64,000 nt of DNA from Leptodontidium sp. MPI-SDFR-AT-0119 (GCA_020726505.1 JAHLEZ010000011.1:1116001-1180000); one strand, 5' to 3'. Shown: positions 1 to 12,557, counted from the first letter of the stretch. The notes: generated from the sequence alone by a model not told the origin. Numbers and translations are program-made.

Positions 1-1113
1 GCCTGTTCCATTTTGAGAGGGACTTCCCGTACCTGGGGAAGCATCACTTCCTCTTCTTGACTGCGCCCCTTGAGGAGCATTGTACAATTTTAGGAGAGAG
101 GACAAAACGCCGCCTCGATATTGCGCGGGCCGTGGAACATAGTCGTCCTCATGCTGCTCGTCGGTTGGCGTGACCTGACCAGAGACAAGGCCGGGAGTTG
201 GCGTTCGCCAGGATTCCCCATTGATTTTCCTTGTATGGGCTCGAACCAATTTGTGGGCTTCAGTGCTACTTGACCCTTGGTTCTTCTCGTGCTGCTTGTC
301 AAGGCTGTCATCGTCACTTTCTGTTGAAATGTTAGCACCTTCATTTGCTCAATGTCCCACGATCTAGCAGAGACATCGGCATTTCAATCAAAACAAAAAG
401 AATCCTAGGAATCTGGAGATGCACTGACCTGCTCCATCGTAAGTTCGCCGACTGTCCATGTCTGTAAGAGGGATATCGTCAATTCGAACTGGGTAAATCC
501 CCGTCCTAGTTCGTCGAGGTCGAGCTGCTTCATCCTCAGTTTCCTCCTCCAAGCTGGTCCGTCTTGATGCTGGCGCCGAATGACTCCCAACCAAGGATGC
601 GACCCTTTGTGCTCTCTCCTGGGCAGCCAAAGCAGAAAATGTCTTTTCATTGAACTCGCTCACATCCTCAAAGTTCTCCCCAAAGCTCGAATTGTTCCTC
701 ACTAGGCTCGGCCGAGGTCTAAACACCGAGCTTCCAGCAGGAGGATCTTCAAATGGATTATCCTTCTCGGTTTCGGGGGTTCTCCTTAGCAAGCTAGCTG
801 CACTGCTGTTCCGTGAATGGGCTGGGCTTTGTCTGATCTTTTCCGGTGCAGCTGTTGGAAGTGGTTCTGAGAGTTGTGGAATCGAGCCTCTTCGCAACGG
901 AAATATAGATTTCTGATTCTCGGTATCATTGGCCTCGCTGTGACTATTAAACCGTACCCTGCTCTTCTTATGCACATGTGATGCGGTTCCTCCAGCACTT
1001 GAAGGTCTGCTTGGATTGGCGCTCGTGTCTTGGCTGGGTTCCTCAGAGGAAAGTTCGATATATTCATGACTTGGACAGCCGCTTTCACTGGCAGTCAGGT
1101 ATTCGCTCGACAT
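1..1113 (-). CDS. Prm10/ThrE-like (DUF1212) membrane protein, N-terminal part
   Basis: This is the first 335 codons of a minus-strand gene that continues beyond base 1. Exon 1 is 1113..429 and exon 2 starts at 320 and stays open to the edge. The junction uses a GTCAGT donor and a TTTCAACAG acceptor and keeps phase. The visible part is hydrophilic and rich in Ser, Pro and charged residues, with a KSRVRFNS stretch near residue 52. Near its end it reads YVPRPAQYRGGVLSSLLKLYN, which resembles the segment just before the transmembrane ThrE domain in fungal pheromone-regulated membrane protein 10 homologues. Those proteins are putative threonine/serine exporter-like membrane proteins whose substrate in fungi is not settled. 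The membrane segments lie outside the window, so the family call rests on the pre-membrane motif and the disordered N-terminus. No close neighbour suggests a pathway. Confidence 0.6.
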
Positions 1114-4100
1114 AATGACTATACGGTGAGGTCAGAGTCCTCAAAGTATATTCGTCTATCGCTCTTGGGCCGTATGCGATTTTCCGAGTAAAAGATATAA
1201 ACAATTGAAAACAGTCGAGTGTTAAAAGTCGTCGTGGCGGGGTACGAAGTAGGGAGACGCGAAGTGGGATTAGGATGATGCAGTGCAGCCACCACCAGGC
1301 TAGGGTCCAAAAGCCTCCCGTAGCCTCACCTCACTTGAAAAGTCGAGCCAGGCTAACTGAGTCGCCTGGGAAAAGTCTTCCACGACCGACACCACGCCAC
1401 TGATAAGAAAAAGGTCCGAGGTGATTAGAAAGCCGAGCCGGTGCGAAGACGGAATGTTGGGAAGAAATAATAAGAGTTTGAAAAAGCTCGGGTTCGAGGC
1501 AGCTGAAAAATACTATAATAAAGAGAAGAAAGAAAGAAGCCAGGTCAAAGACAGCCCAGAGCAGTGAGGGGGGTTGGGCTATTCATACCATGGGCGAAGT
1601 GGATTCTTACTTGCAGCATCCGTCTGAATAGAAACGCAACGAACTAGGGAGGTAGCTTTCTGGGTAAGGTAAGTTTCCACTCTTAGATCAAGGGAAGGCG
1701 CAACCTCCGGAAGGCTGGCTGAGGAGGTGTCTCTGTTGTCCCAAGAAGTCCGATCGATCTTCCCTGACTCTTGTCAAGCAAACACGAGCAGGACAACGGC
1801 ACGGCCTTTCTAATCCCACCATCACATCATCCATCCTTATCAGCGATATAGCCTGAATAGCGCCCGGAAACACTGCCGAAATAGTATCACGGGCTCCTCT
1901 TGCCATGTCCTAGCGATAGAAGCAGGTCCAGACATTTCTTGTGATGGACGTGATATGGTAATTCCTGCTAGAAAACTGGATACTTGGCACTAAAACGATC
2001 AGGATGCCCCGGGGGATTGCTCACTCATGGAGAAGAGGAGCGCTGGATGTAAGATACCCACTTGCACTCCCACCTCACTTCCATTCCTTGATAAAGCTCG
2101 CAGGAATCCACAGTTGCAAGACAAGTTGGGCATCGAGCCAAACAGCACTCTGGTAAGCATGTCACAAACTCTGGCAATCTGTGGAGCCTCCCCTGTGAGC
2201 TGATGTCAAAGGCAGTACGGGACCGCTCGTCATTTCCATCTTGGTACTCGGTATGAGGGCGTCTATTTGCAGCGAGCGACTCAGGGAAGACAAGACGGGA
2301 GATAGACAGAGAGAGCGCAGAGTCGAATCAAGTGCGTTTTGCAATTGCTGCCTTCGTTTTCACATGAAATTTCACATGAAAAGAAAATGTCCCTCCCTGA
2401 CTCTGGCAGAGAGACAATAGGACGACGGTGCCGTTATCTTTGGAAAGCCAGCTCGGTTCATGCTCGGTAAATAGTGGTGAGGTTACAGGTCAGCCAACAG
2501 GAAGGCACAGGAACCAGGAACCAGGAGGCGAAATGTCAGATTTTCTCTCAACAACATTCCATGCAGCCAAGAACCAGTGGCTGCCGGCAGGTCGGATCCG
2601 GCAACCCCGAGCCTCGCGGTCCTGGCCTGGTGGGAAAACGACGTCGGTCATGATGCTGATAACTCCTCGACCGCCGGCAACGTCCCGCTCTTCAAAACAC
2701 CTGCCATATCCACTCTGGCTTCAACTGGCAGCTGTTTCCCAAACACCGTGTGAAATCTCGACTTTGGATGAGTCCAGACCTTTCTGTTCGGTCATTTCTC
2801 GGTGCCCCTGGCAAACCGAACTTAGCACAGACGTTCGAATCAATTTTCGAAGCATGACAACGTGGCGCAGAAATTTCCTTTCGAAAGTATCGTGAGGTTC
2901 AGATCTTCTGCTGGCTCGTGTACAAACCAGGAGGGAAAGTGTACCGAAGCAAAGATGACCCCCACGACGAGCTCCTTTTCCAACCCCAGCGTCGATCCGG
3001 CTGGCTCCATCGAGACGCCCAAAGACTTGGGATTCCGGCCTGATTGTGTCTCAATACTGTATATTTCGCATCCATGTTTAAAAATGACATTGAAAAATAT
3101 TTTCAACCTTGAGAGTTTGGACTTTTTTTGCTGTATTGCAAGTCCCCGCTGCCATGGCCCATGGTTGCTTCAGATGACCGGTCTTGAAATCCAATGGAAG
3201 GTTTTTAGCCTGCTCGAAATAGCAACATCAAGGGAGGGAGTGGAGTAGAAAATGCACCAGCACGGAGCTAATAGATAACAGAGCCGCAACCGTTTGATAA
3301 CTAGCTAGGTACTGACTGTACCATTGGAGAAACTCTGAACTGTCCTGAGCTTTTAGTTGAAGAAGGTTCGAGAACGAGCATCTCTACGAGATGCAGAAGT
3401 CATCTTCTCGATGAGTGCTAGACTGGAGCGAGGCTATTCGTACTCCAAATCGTGACCAATCGATCCCTGAGATCATCAATAACGCATTATGGCTCTATGG
3501 AGTCTTTTGTGCACTAGATAGGTAGGTTTCGATTTCGATACAGTATCGAGTCGACAGATATCTCAAGCCTAGAAAATATTTTCACATCATTGTGTACTCG
3601 ATAATTTTTGCCATGCGATCCCAATACTCAATTCCGTTCATGAGCGACTCCTTCCAGCAATATCTGCCGAAGGATAAACAGGACTTGCCAAACCTCGTAT
3701 CAGTACTGCATCATCTATCCAAGTCCATAGTTCGGGCCTCCGGACCTCCAAGCACTTGTGTCATGGGTACCCAAGAAACCAGTCACCTTTCACGTGTATT
3801 TAACTATTTTTTAGGCGTCCGTCTTGGGGAAAGTACGAATCGGCGATGTGCCAACTGAATATGACGACATCAAGTCGAGAGTTGACTTTGAGCTTCCCTA
3901 AAGAGGCACAATCAATGTCGGACGCACTTGAGATATTTTGTCATGAATATGCACTCAAGATTGGTTTAAAATTAAAGATTGAAATCGATTGCCTAATGTC
4001 TTGAAAAGGAAAAGTTTCCAGGAATACTTTAAGCTTCTCTAACGCGAATTATGATTGACTCTCCTTCGCTAACTGTTAGAGCACAAACTTGTGATACTAT

Positions 4101-4388
4101 ACAATAACAAAGTTTGGTCAATCAATTCGAAAGAAAGGAGCTACTTTTGCAGACCCGGAGTTCCTAATTCGGAGGTAGATAGATTTGAAAGAAAATTGAA
4201 ATCGATATCATCTTGAACTGTAGACAATCAGAGAGCCGCTCCTTTGAAACAGTGCAGCACAACCTCAAAACTTGCGTATCGCCTCACTAGAGGACTAAGG
4301 AGTACCATGAAATGAGTAACTTAGCTCACACCCTTGAACCGCTGAACGTGAGTTCGGACATGCCACGAAATAGTAACTGATAGACCCC
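1114..4388. other. Intergenic spacer, no supported gene
   Basis: This 3.3-kb stretch holds the promoter and leader of the minus-strand Prm10-like gene at its left end and the downstream region of the Fta4 gene at its right end. Open frames of up to about 155 codons occur (for example near 2428..2895), but overlapping frames on both strands are equally open. None shows recognisable domains, credible splice structure or a family motif. A perfect 7-bp hairpin with a 3-nt loop lies at 3378..3394, and a GATAGGTAGGT motif near 3517. Confidence 0.6.
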
Positions 4389-5209
4389 TTATTCATCACC
4401 ACTCAACAACGCCAAAATCTTACCCTCCTCCTCACCCTCAAAATCCATATCAACATCCATCTCCTCTCCCTGCCCCTTCCCTTCTAACGCCCCAACACCC
4501 CTCTCAACCCTCAACATCAGCCTCCTCATCTTCTCCAACTCCTCCTCCAACTCTCCATTCCTCGTCATAAGATTATCCTGCACGCCTGCATCCTCCCCCA
4601 GCAAATCAACCATCTCCTTAAACTTCCTATACCTCTCAACCCTCTCCCTCGCCACCCAGCGCTGCTCATTCAGCGCCGTGAGTTTCTGCGTCAACTCCGT
4701 GAACTTCGCTGCTTGTTCGGGGGATTTAGCCGATGCGTTCTCGCTCCATTCCTCGGGGAGTTGCTCAATCACGCTCTCCTTTCCTGTGTCCTTAATTAGC
4801 CTATCTCCATCCATATCCTACAACCCCATAAAAGAAGAAGACAAAAACAGATCCTGCAAATAACCAAAAGCCAATACGCACGATAATCCGAGCCCCGCTC
4901 AGCCCACCCATCATCCACACCCAGTATCCTCAACCCCCTCTCCCCAGCATTCCAATACAGCCTATCCACCTGCTCGGCAACATGTCGCTGCACCTGCGGC
5001 GCGTACGCCAACCTGTTGTGCTGCTTCAGCTGGTTGTTGAGCTTGAGCAGCGCGTCGTCGATGGCTTTCTGGCGCAGCGCGTTCTCTTCGTCGGAGCTGT
5101 TTGACGCTGTGAATGTTGTGGAGGGTCGGAGGGGTTGTGAGAGGGAGAGGATCTGCGCGCGTAGGAAGGCGGTTTTCAGGTCGAGGATTGTGGGGGTGCT
5201 GGATGTCAT
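4389..5209 (-). CDS. Kinetochore Sim4/COMA-type complex subunit Fta4
   Basis: Two exons, 5209..4882 and 4783..4389, encode 240 aa. The 98-nt intron has a GTGCGT donor and an ACAG acceptor and is phase 1. The N-terminal half matches the fungal Fta4 family: a leading LKTAFLRAQILSLSQPL helix, then KAIDDALLKLNNQLKQHNR, and RHVAEQVDRLYWNAGERG before the intron. The second exon is a predicted coiled coil (LTQKLTALNEQRW, ELEEELEKMRRLMLRVERG), followed by an acidic C-terminus. Fta4 is an inner-kinetochore protein of the Sim4 (CCAN) assembly, needed for chromosome segregation. The length is normal for the family. The family name rests on recalled motif similarity. Codon usage in exon 2 is strikingly C-rich on the coding strand's complement, but the frame is intact. 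Confidence 0.72.
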
Positions 5210-8200
5210 GTTTGTGGTGGTTTGGTGTGTCGCTGTGAGGTTTAGAAGGCGTGGTTTGGATTCTGCGAGAGTCTCGGAGTGAAGTCGGAGGGTGGGTAGT
5301 ATACACGCAGATTCCGGCAGGAGACAGGTACGAGTGTGAGATGTTTTGTGATGTTGATGTGTGTAGGCTGGGGCCGAAGCTGATGCGTTGCGAAGTTGAG
5401 AACATAGAGTTGAAATCAGGGCGACGCGATTTGGCGCGTTCCAAAATCTTGGGTGCGGGGAAAATTTCAGGGGTGCTGTTCGCTAAATTTCAACACCAAA
5501 ACACGGGCTTCATCGCCTGAACCACCTTTGGTTTTCGAGAGAACTGAAGTATGGCCTGGTCTGGTCTGGAAAGAGCCTTAGTAACTTATACTGATTTCAA
5601 ATCACGTAAATTAGGTATGCAAAATCTACCAGGCTTAACGGTTAAGAGAACATAACCCGGGATTTTGTTGTGTTGAAAGTCACAAATACACTCACTCGAC
5701 GACTTTGGTTCAGAAAAGCACCTTGTACCTCATTTCAAAGGTAACTGTAGAAAATGCTAGAGTTGTCAAAGTGATTCACTTTGTCGGATTTATAGATCAT
5801 GACACTATGTCAGTCTCTGATTCCTTCACCATCAGTCAACCTTCCATCTCCCGACGAGAGCCACCACCTCGTCCCAATTCGATAACAAATACTGCTCTTC
5901 CAAATCCCCAAACTAAAACGGATACAAGTTTCAACCACAGAATAGAATAAAGCACTTCTACACCTGTTTAGATTGGCGATACCGCCGTAAGGCCTTGGGT
6001 ACACGGCATAGAATATTTGTGAGGTCGATGTTGTTTTCTCAAACTGCAGTACTGTATTTACCGAGTTGGCAGAACGGCACGACGACGTCATCGGTGGTAG
6101 AGGTCCTAATTTAATGAACGTGAATTTACCTCTACTTGAATGAACGTATAGAATCCAGGACGCCGGGATCGTGAGTTGAGACTAGAGTGATCTATTGACA
6201 GGAAAGTGAAGGCAGTTTCTAAAGTGGTATATCGTTCACTTGCTGCTAATCTAGTCTTGAGCCCGCCTCACTTAGGTTCCTGCCTTTATCTTGCAAAGAT
6301 GCTTGCATATGAGGATTCACATGATCGGTCAGTTAAACAAATATGTGGGCATCAACCTATACAGGTCTGATAATTGGACAGACCTACTGGAATCCTCGAA
6401 GGCGACATCTGTCTGGTGTTGTACGCCCTTCTGTTTCCAATACCGAAGGCACTGCTGACTTTGCTTGTCAGCATATGATACACGTCATTCAAAGCCGACG
6501 TATATCAATTCTGGTGAGATTCCCCAGCAAGGCGGCCCTTGCATTCCTCTCCTGATCCCTCATTTACATCCATCCAGCTCAGTTGAACCCAGGACTTTAA
6601 CGCTCTCCAAGAGGAAGATCAGGGCCTTAACGAAGCACACAGTAGGCCTCACATGCTCCGGTTGGTGATATAACCATTTCCGTTCTTCTCCAAACCGCAA
6701 CGCTTCACTGCATACGTTTTATGATGAAGGGTCTTGATCTTATCAAAAGGAGGGGGGAAGGCAGAAGACTGCAAAAGATGAAGGAGAGGGAGTACTTGCC
6801 TCACTCACCAGCCCAAGCCTCGAAACATCCGTAAACATCTGATTGACGTGGTATGAACAGACACCACGCAAGATCATGAACTGCACATGGAGATAGATGA
6901 CTGAACAGCAGGAGCATGACCATGATAGGATGATGGGCAGTTTTGAGTTAGACCCAACCACGAGAGAGGTGTTGATCTCAATCCAGCGAGCTAGACAAGT
7001 AGCGGTGTACCAGTGGCAAGCAATGCGTTTCAACAGGATAGACTGATCATTGTAGTTCCGAACTTGCTCAGTATAGAACACAATCTGTATTTGTCGCGCG
7101 CAGACAATGCTATGCTTCTGAATGCTCACACCTGACGTGCTGATCCGTACCACAGTTCTCATTATGGACAGTGGACGATTAGCCTTCTGTTGGTACTGAC
7201 GAGGTATATTGTTGAATCCATCCAGACAGACAGAGGCACTGCCAAATCCCAATACGAAGTGCTCGTGTAGTGGAAGTTTCCCTCGCTCATTCACCATGTC
7301 ACCCTGCTAAAGCTCAGGACATAACTATGACTTCACGCTTAGGAGAGAGATCGAGGGCCGATAACGCCAATTTAGATTCTCGGAATGATGGTACTCCACT
7401 TCCCCATTTGGTTCCATGTCGAACTTCTCTTAGTCATGGCACTGCCCGGGACTTCCTCGACTGCAGTTGGAAAAGCAAGCAGTTTCATTGAATCCAACAG
7501 CACAGGTCTTCTACCGCGAGTCCGGGAAGTACAAGAGATTTGTTAATGTCTGGAAACATGTCAACGTGCAAACTTCGAAAGCGAAGGGGACAGGAAAAGT
7601 AACGCAAGAAACGGCATCATCGTGAAAGAGACGAGGGAACTCCGCAACAGTGCTGCGTAAATCCACACTTATAATCAATCTACTGTAGACCTCGTCTCTT
7701 GTAAGCCGACTCCGGGGTTTGAGTGCCCTAATACCATGATGTGCGAATACTTCCAGGTCAGAATCTGCCGCCAAGGCAAAATCCTGTCACTCTCCGGCAA
7801 CGAAACTAACAGATCATCTCGTCTCATCGGAGGCCGAGAGGAATCAATGCGCTTAACCATCCGGTCGGTAGCAAATCAGTCGCTCTCTCTAGCCCGGCAG
7901 ATGTCGCAAGTCTGATTTATGACATTAGAATATAAGGAAATCCGAATGCACTTCCTAGCAGAATATCTCAATCCACATTGCCGTAGAGTTCATTTATGCT
8001 TATACTTCACGGAAGCTCTGTTAGAACGCATTGGGGAAGGTAGAAAAAGAACGTTGGCGAAAGTAACTGTTCTACTTTGAACCAGCGAGAAAGTGAATCG
8101 GGGGAGTAAATTTGCCAAAGCTGGGTTTGGAGTAACTTTCCTCAATCTTGCGAAATGCGGGCACTGGCACAGCCAAACGGAATTCGCATACACCGAGGGT

Positions 8201-9750
8201 ATTGATACAAGGAATCCTCCTCAACACCAAATGCGAAGAGAAAGACCTCAAGTGATGTATGTAACCTTCTGCCAAAGACTTTGAGACAACATCTCGCTCG
8301 AAAGACGTCATGGCTGGCAGAAGTCTCCGAAATTTCCGAACTTGGTATTTTGAGTTTTGCCCACGGACTGGCGGGGTTTCTGTCTGGAATTTCCAGAGTC
8401 TTTCCAGAAAACATAAATTATAAAATTGGGAGAGAGAATAAATAAGATTGACAATACCGCACCACCGGCGTGACGGAAAGTCTAACTTTCGTCTCGGATT
8501 TGACCTCATCTCGGGTTTTCAGTTCCAAGGTTTAGAGTGCAAGAGGGAAGTTCCAGAGAATTGAGAGGCCAAAGTTTGAAACCAAAATCAAAGCAAACAT
8601 GAAAATGAAAACGAAATAGAGTTCTTAATCACAAAAATTCCTGGGAAAACGTCTTTGAGTAAAGTTTATGAATGAGATTTCTCGGGATTCTGGGTCGGCA
8701 AACGCACCCCCGAGTGAACTTAATGAACGAAACGCACAGGATTGCAGAGACACGTAAACACCAAATAAAGAAGCAATCGCGTTATTTCTTGGCAACAGGC
8801 ACGACACGCGATCAAGAATCGAAAGTGATATCGCGATCCGAATGCGGAAATGAAAAATGGGGATCCTAATTTCACAACAGCCCTACCGAGCCCACCAAAT
8901 TCCGCTTCTGAGCTGGTTTTCCCAGATGAGCAAGGCACTGTCCTGTCTGTACTAGTTCAGGGTCCTAGCTGATAAGATGAGGGGTGGTGGGAACTAAGAA
9001 GCAAAATAGATTGTGGCGTTACAGAACAAAGAAAGAGTTCATCCTGGGTCTTGACGAGGGAATTCGAACCGAGCGAGATGATGCCAGCCAGGCACAGCAT
9101 GAAGAGCGAGTTTCAACACTCGTGCTCTTTTCTCATGTTCTCTTCAGGGGCTGCTCTTGGCGAACATGCGACCTTCCATGAGAGTTGGAGTCTGAAGAGT
9201 TGACTCAATTTGAGATGCGCCTGCTGCTGGATAGGATCATGAGACAAGCGCACTGACAGTTGTTTTGGTTCATCCTCGCGTCTCCGTGTTTGGGAGTGAG
9301 TGTGCCTGTGGAGAGCCAGCCGGGGCCGTCGTTCCAGGTAGAGAAACAAGCAGGGGGGCTTTGAGCTTTCCATGTTTACCTCGAACAGTCTCGTCGTCTT
9401 ATTCTCGGAGCTTTGAGCCTCTTGGGATTTTTTTGAAAATGCGAAAATATAATTTGTGGGTCATGTCTCCTTGTAGCATACGCGCCCTTTTTTTCGTAGC
9501 CCGTTTTTTTGCTCGTCTCGTGTGCGGTAGACAGAGTCTGCAGCACCATGTGAGATGTGAGATATTGTTCCATGGGCCAGGATGGCCAGCCTCACAACCG
9601 AGTCCCCCGAGTTCGTCACGGCACGCGCAGCAAATGAGGTGGCCTGAACAAAGTGAGTCGGACGCGCTTCAAGCGCGCTGAGCTGCAGGATGGCCTCTAT
9701 TGGGTGGCAAAAGCCCACGACACGATGCATCAATCACCATTTGTGTAGCG
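5210..9750. other. Gene-poor spacer, no supported gene
   Basis: About 4.5 kb without a gene I can defend. The longest open frame is a 184-codon minus-strand one at 6743..7297. Its composition (scattered Cys, Ile and Ser, no motif, no homologue I recognise) does not look coding. Short frames overlap on both strands at 8.0-9.7 kb with no splice logic joining them. I see no terminal inverted repeats, long direct repeats or transposase-like motifs. The region may hold a non-coding transcript or a lineage-specific gene that I cannot detect by eye. Confidence 0.5.
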
Positions 9751-9982
9751 TTGTTCAACGGCTAAGGGCCTGCCTGGGGCGGGCTAAGGATGGCCTAAGA
9801 GTGCTGACAACCGGCGGGGTGAGGTGATGTGCAGACGGCAGCACAGAAGGAGCAGAAGGAGCAGAAGCAACAGAGGGGAAGAAGGCAAAGCAGAGGCTGG
9901 AGGTGAAAGTTGGCTCGGTGGGTAGCGGCAGGCATCTGCAAGCTTCTGCATACAAGCGCCGGTGGTGATGCGGGCTGGGTTT

Positions 9983-10010
9983 GGCTGCATGGCATGGCAT
10001 GGCATGGCAT
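9983..10010. repeat. Pentanucleotide (GGCAT)n microsatellite
   Basis: Five consecutive GGCAT units follow GCTGCAT and run into GCTGCAATC. It is a perfect short tandem repeat in non-coding DNA, about 2.5 kb upstream of the Q-rich protein gene. Confidence 0.9.
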
Positions 10011-10429
10011 GCTGCAATCGAGGTCGGGCTTGTCTCTCACAAGACGACCTGATCGTCGGATGGTACAGTAAGGCGGGAACCCCTGAATGTGAAGGGAAGG
10101 GAGAGAGGAAAGGCATCTGTGCGCATCGTCCGTTGGTTTGGGAGGGAAGTCAAGGCAGAAAGAAGATAGTGAGAGAGAGTTAGATGGTTAGCAATAGGGA
10201 TGATGGATGAAGCCTGTGGAATTCGAAAAGCAAGAAGAGGACAGAGAGACCTCAGCAGAGAAGACGGTGTGATGGAAGTTGACTGACTTTCTTTCTTTGC
10301 AGGCTCTATTCTTGTCCCCTATGACTGTGAGTGATGGCAGCCAGAGAGGCTCACGATTGGCTGAGAAGATCTTCAAGACTTCCTTACTGACTCGCTTACG
10401 CCTGCTGGCCTCGCAAGGAGCAACAAAAA

Positions 10430-10456
10430 GGGGGGAGGAGAGGGGAGGGGGAGGGG
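10430..10456 (+). repeat. G-rich tract with quadruplex-forming pattern
   Basis: Four G runs (6, 4, 5 and 4 G) are separated by loops of 6, 1 and 1 nt on the plus strand. This meets the usual G3+N1-7 rule for an intramolecular G-quadruplex. It lies in non-coding DNA, upstream of the long leader that begins near 11.26 kb. Confidence 0.7.
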
Positions 10457-10615
10457 CTGTTCGATTGGCAGTGCATGATTTTAGGGGCCAAGCCACAGTC
10501 CGACTGCAGAAGTGCCAACCCTGTTTAGTTGTGAGTGACCCTGCCTCGAGCCTGGCCTGCCCTGCACGGGAAAAGGGGAACGAACTAAAAAAACATAGAT
10601 AGATCACTACGGTAC

Positions 10616-10640
10616 GATACAGTACTGTACTGTACTGTAA
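10616..10640. repeat. Short (GTACT)n palindromic repeat
   Basis: Overlapping GTACT units form a locally self-complementary stretch around ACAGTACTGT. It is a simple repeat with no gene overlap. Confidence 0.7.
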
Positions 10641-11068
10641 GAAAAGAGGAGGGAGATCTTGACCTCGAATACAGTAGCGACTCCACTCCGGCTGTCTGGC
10701 AATAATGAGATGAAAGGCTCGAAGTGTCTTTATCTCATACGGAGTACAGGTGTGAGCTCTTGATGGGACTGACGGTAGATTCGAACTGTATTTCTGCTTC
10801 AGGTCGAGAAAAGTAAATTCCAGAGTGACTGTTGCTTTATGTGCTTGCCCGAGAACTTACCAGCCTGCGTATCAAAATCAATATCAATATCAGCATCACC
10901 ATCAATATTTACTGTAAATTACCTTACCAAGACCTGGTCCCCCCTCCTGGAGATCAATGCAATAATAATACAGTACGGAGTGCAGCGCAGGGTAGGGCAG
11001 TTCAAGACGTGCTTGCAGGCACAGACAAAAACGGGTCAGGAAACTCCTCCGTGGCAATCAAGCGTCAA

Positions 11069-11105
11069 CAGTCAGTCAGTCAGTCGGTCGGTCGGTCAGT
11101 CGGTC
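11069..11105. repeat. Tetranucleotide (GTCA/GTCG)n microsatellite
   Basis: About nine tandem GTCA or GTCG units, with the fourth base switching between A and G, lie just upstream of the ATG-free leader. The A-to-G interruptions indicate an imperfect, ageing microsatellite. Confidence 0.85.
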
Positions 11106-11261
11106 ACTTCTTCAATAATCCGGACCAGGATCCAACAGTCAACTCCTGGAGTCACACTTTTTCCCCCCCTTGACAATCCTTCAATATTGGATTGCCATCA
11201 TCAACATCATCAATCATACCGATCACACCGTCATCCGTACTGTAGGCTGTCAGTCTGTATG

Positions 11262-12557
11262 ACAAAGAACTAAAAAAGCAAAACACACCACCACACGCTT
11301 GGAAGTTCGAAGTCTTTGACGAGCGAGCCTCAAGAGACGGCGTCCTTGAGCTCTGACAGGCTGCTTCACCCCGATCTGGTCGCAGCTTCAAAGAGTCTCC
11401 ACAGCCTATCAGGGGCTAAGCAGCGCACTGCACCGAGAACAGCACCAGCACCAGCATCACAGCACCTTTCAGTCCCTCCCCCCTGTCGTGTCTGTCAATA
11501 AGCCAAACAACGCAGCCAACGCAGCCCAGCCCAGCCCATACTCCGTAGTCCACCCAGCAGCCCCCTGGCCGACCAGCAGATCCGACCAATCCTCTCCCAG
11601 CCTAGCCTAGCGGTCTCCCTCTTTGATAGTCCAGTCCAGTCCGCTCCACTCCACTCCGCTCCACTCCCTCCACTCCAATCCAATCCAATCCAATCCGATC
11701 CTTCACGCCGCGCTGCCACCTCAAGCTACTACTCGACCCATCTCTCTCTCTTCTTCAACTCTCTCTCACACTCACTCTCACTCTCTTTTCCCTCTTCACC
11801 ATCACACCGCCCCCTTCTCTTCCTCTCGTTGTCGTCGCCTCTCCATCCTCTGCCTCATAGAGTGATAATCATCGAGGAGCGTGATTGGAATTGAGTCTGG
11901 ACTTTCGCCCTTCTCGTTGTTGCCAATCCCATCCGTCCCGTCCATCGCCCTTCAGCATCGCTAATTGTGTTCGTTTTCCGCCTTCGGCTACCACACCTTT
12001 TCGTCCTTCCATCCAGAACAGCAATCGCTCCTGCCTTTCAACTCCCTCCATCTCTTTGTTGACTGCAGCGCATCGCACCTACTTTTAGTCCGCCCACCCC
12101 GCCTGTCCGGATCCATCCTTTCGAACAAAACTTTCACCTTTCACCAGCGGCGACATAGAAAACCCCCGTCTGTACCCCGTCTGTAATTTCACCAGCGACG
12201 CGTCCTACTTGTTTCCTCGGGTTACCCGGTTTTTGTTCACACATCTTGGATCACCTTCGCGAGCAAAGCTATTCTTGCAAACTTTTCAAACCCCCTTCAC
12301 TGTTGCCTGCTTCCAAAGGCTTGCCTCTTGCTCAGCACCGCGAGCCCTTTTACAACTCTACATAATTCATTCGTCCTCAGCATACGTACATTTCGATCGA
12401 CCTGCTCGATCATCTAATTCCTCTAATACCTTTCAACTCTGCTCATCGCCGAGCATTTCATCGAACCCGACAGCCTACATTCTCTCGACGTCGCGTTTGA
12501 CACCAAATCGATCTTTCCGATCAACAACACACCCAGTACAGCATCAAAAACTTGAGT
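11262..12557 (+). promoter_or_regulatory. Pyrimidine-rich, ATG-free leader/promoter of the Q-rich gene
   Basis: The plus strand contains no ATG anywhere from 11262 to 12557. The first one met is the start codon of the downstream gene at 12558. The stretch is strongly C- and T-rich, with CT tracts at 11740-11830 and tandem CACTC and CAATC units at 11645-11700. The simplest reading is a long 5' untranslated leader kept free of upstream AUGs, with CT-rich core promoter elements. Its exact transcription start and any leader intron cannot be placed by eye. Confidence 0.6.
11635..11702. repeat. CACTC/CAATC tandem pyrimidine repeat
   Basis: A run of CCAGT, CCACTC and CCAATC pentamers ends in four near-perfect CAATC units. 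It lies inside the ATG-free leader. Confidence 0.75.

Noticed and set aside
2428..3248. Open frames of 128-155 codons on both strands
   Set aside because: Both strands are open over the same bases, the translations are low in structure, and no domain is visible.
3378..3394. Perfect 7-bp hairpin with a 3-nt loop
   Set aside because: A single short hairpin in a spacer with no T tract or gene end nearby; expected by chance at this scale.
6743..7297. 184-codon open frame on the minus strand
   Set aside because: No motif, odd composition, no flanking splice logic and no good start context. Open frames of this length occur by chance in 64 kb.
9051..9090. Possible minus-strand tRNA B box (GGTTCGAATTCC)
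   Set aside because: The bases around it do not form the five-pair T stem and no A box or acceptor stem fits upstream.
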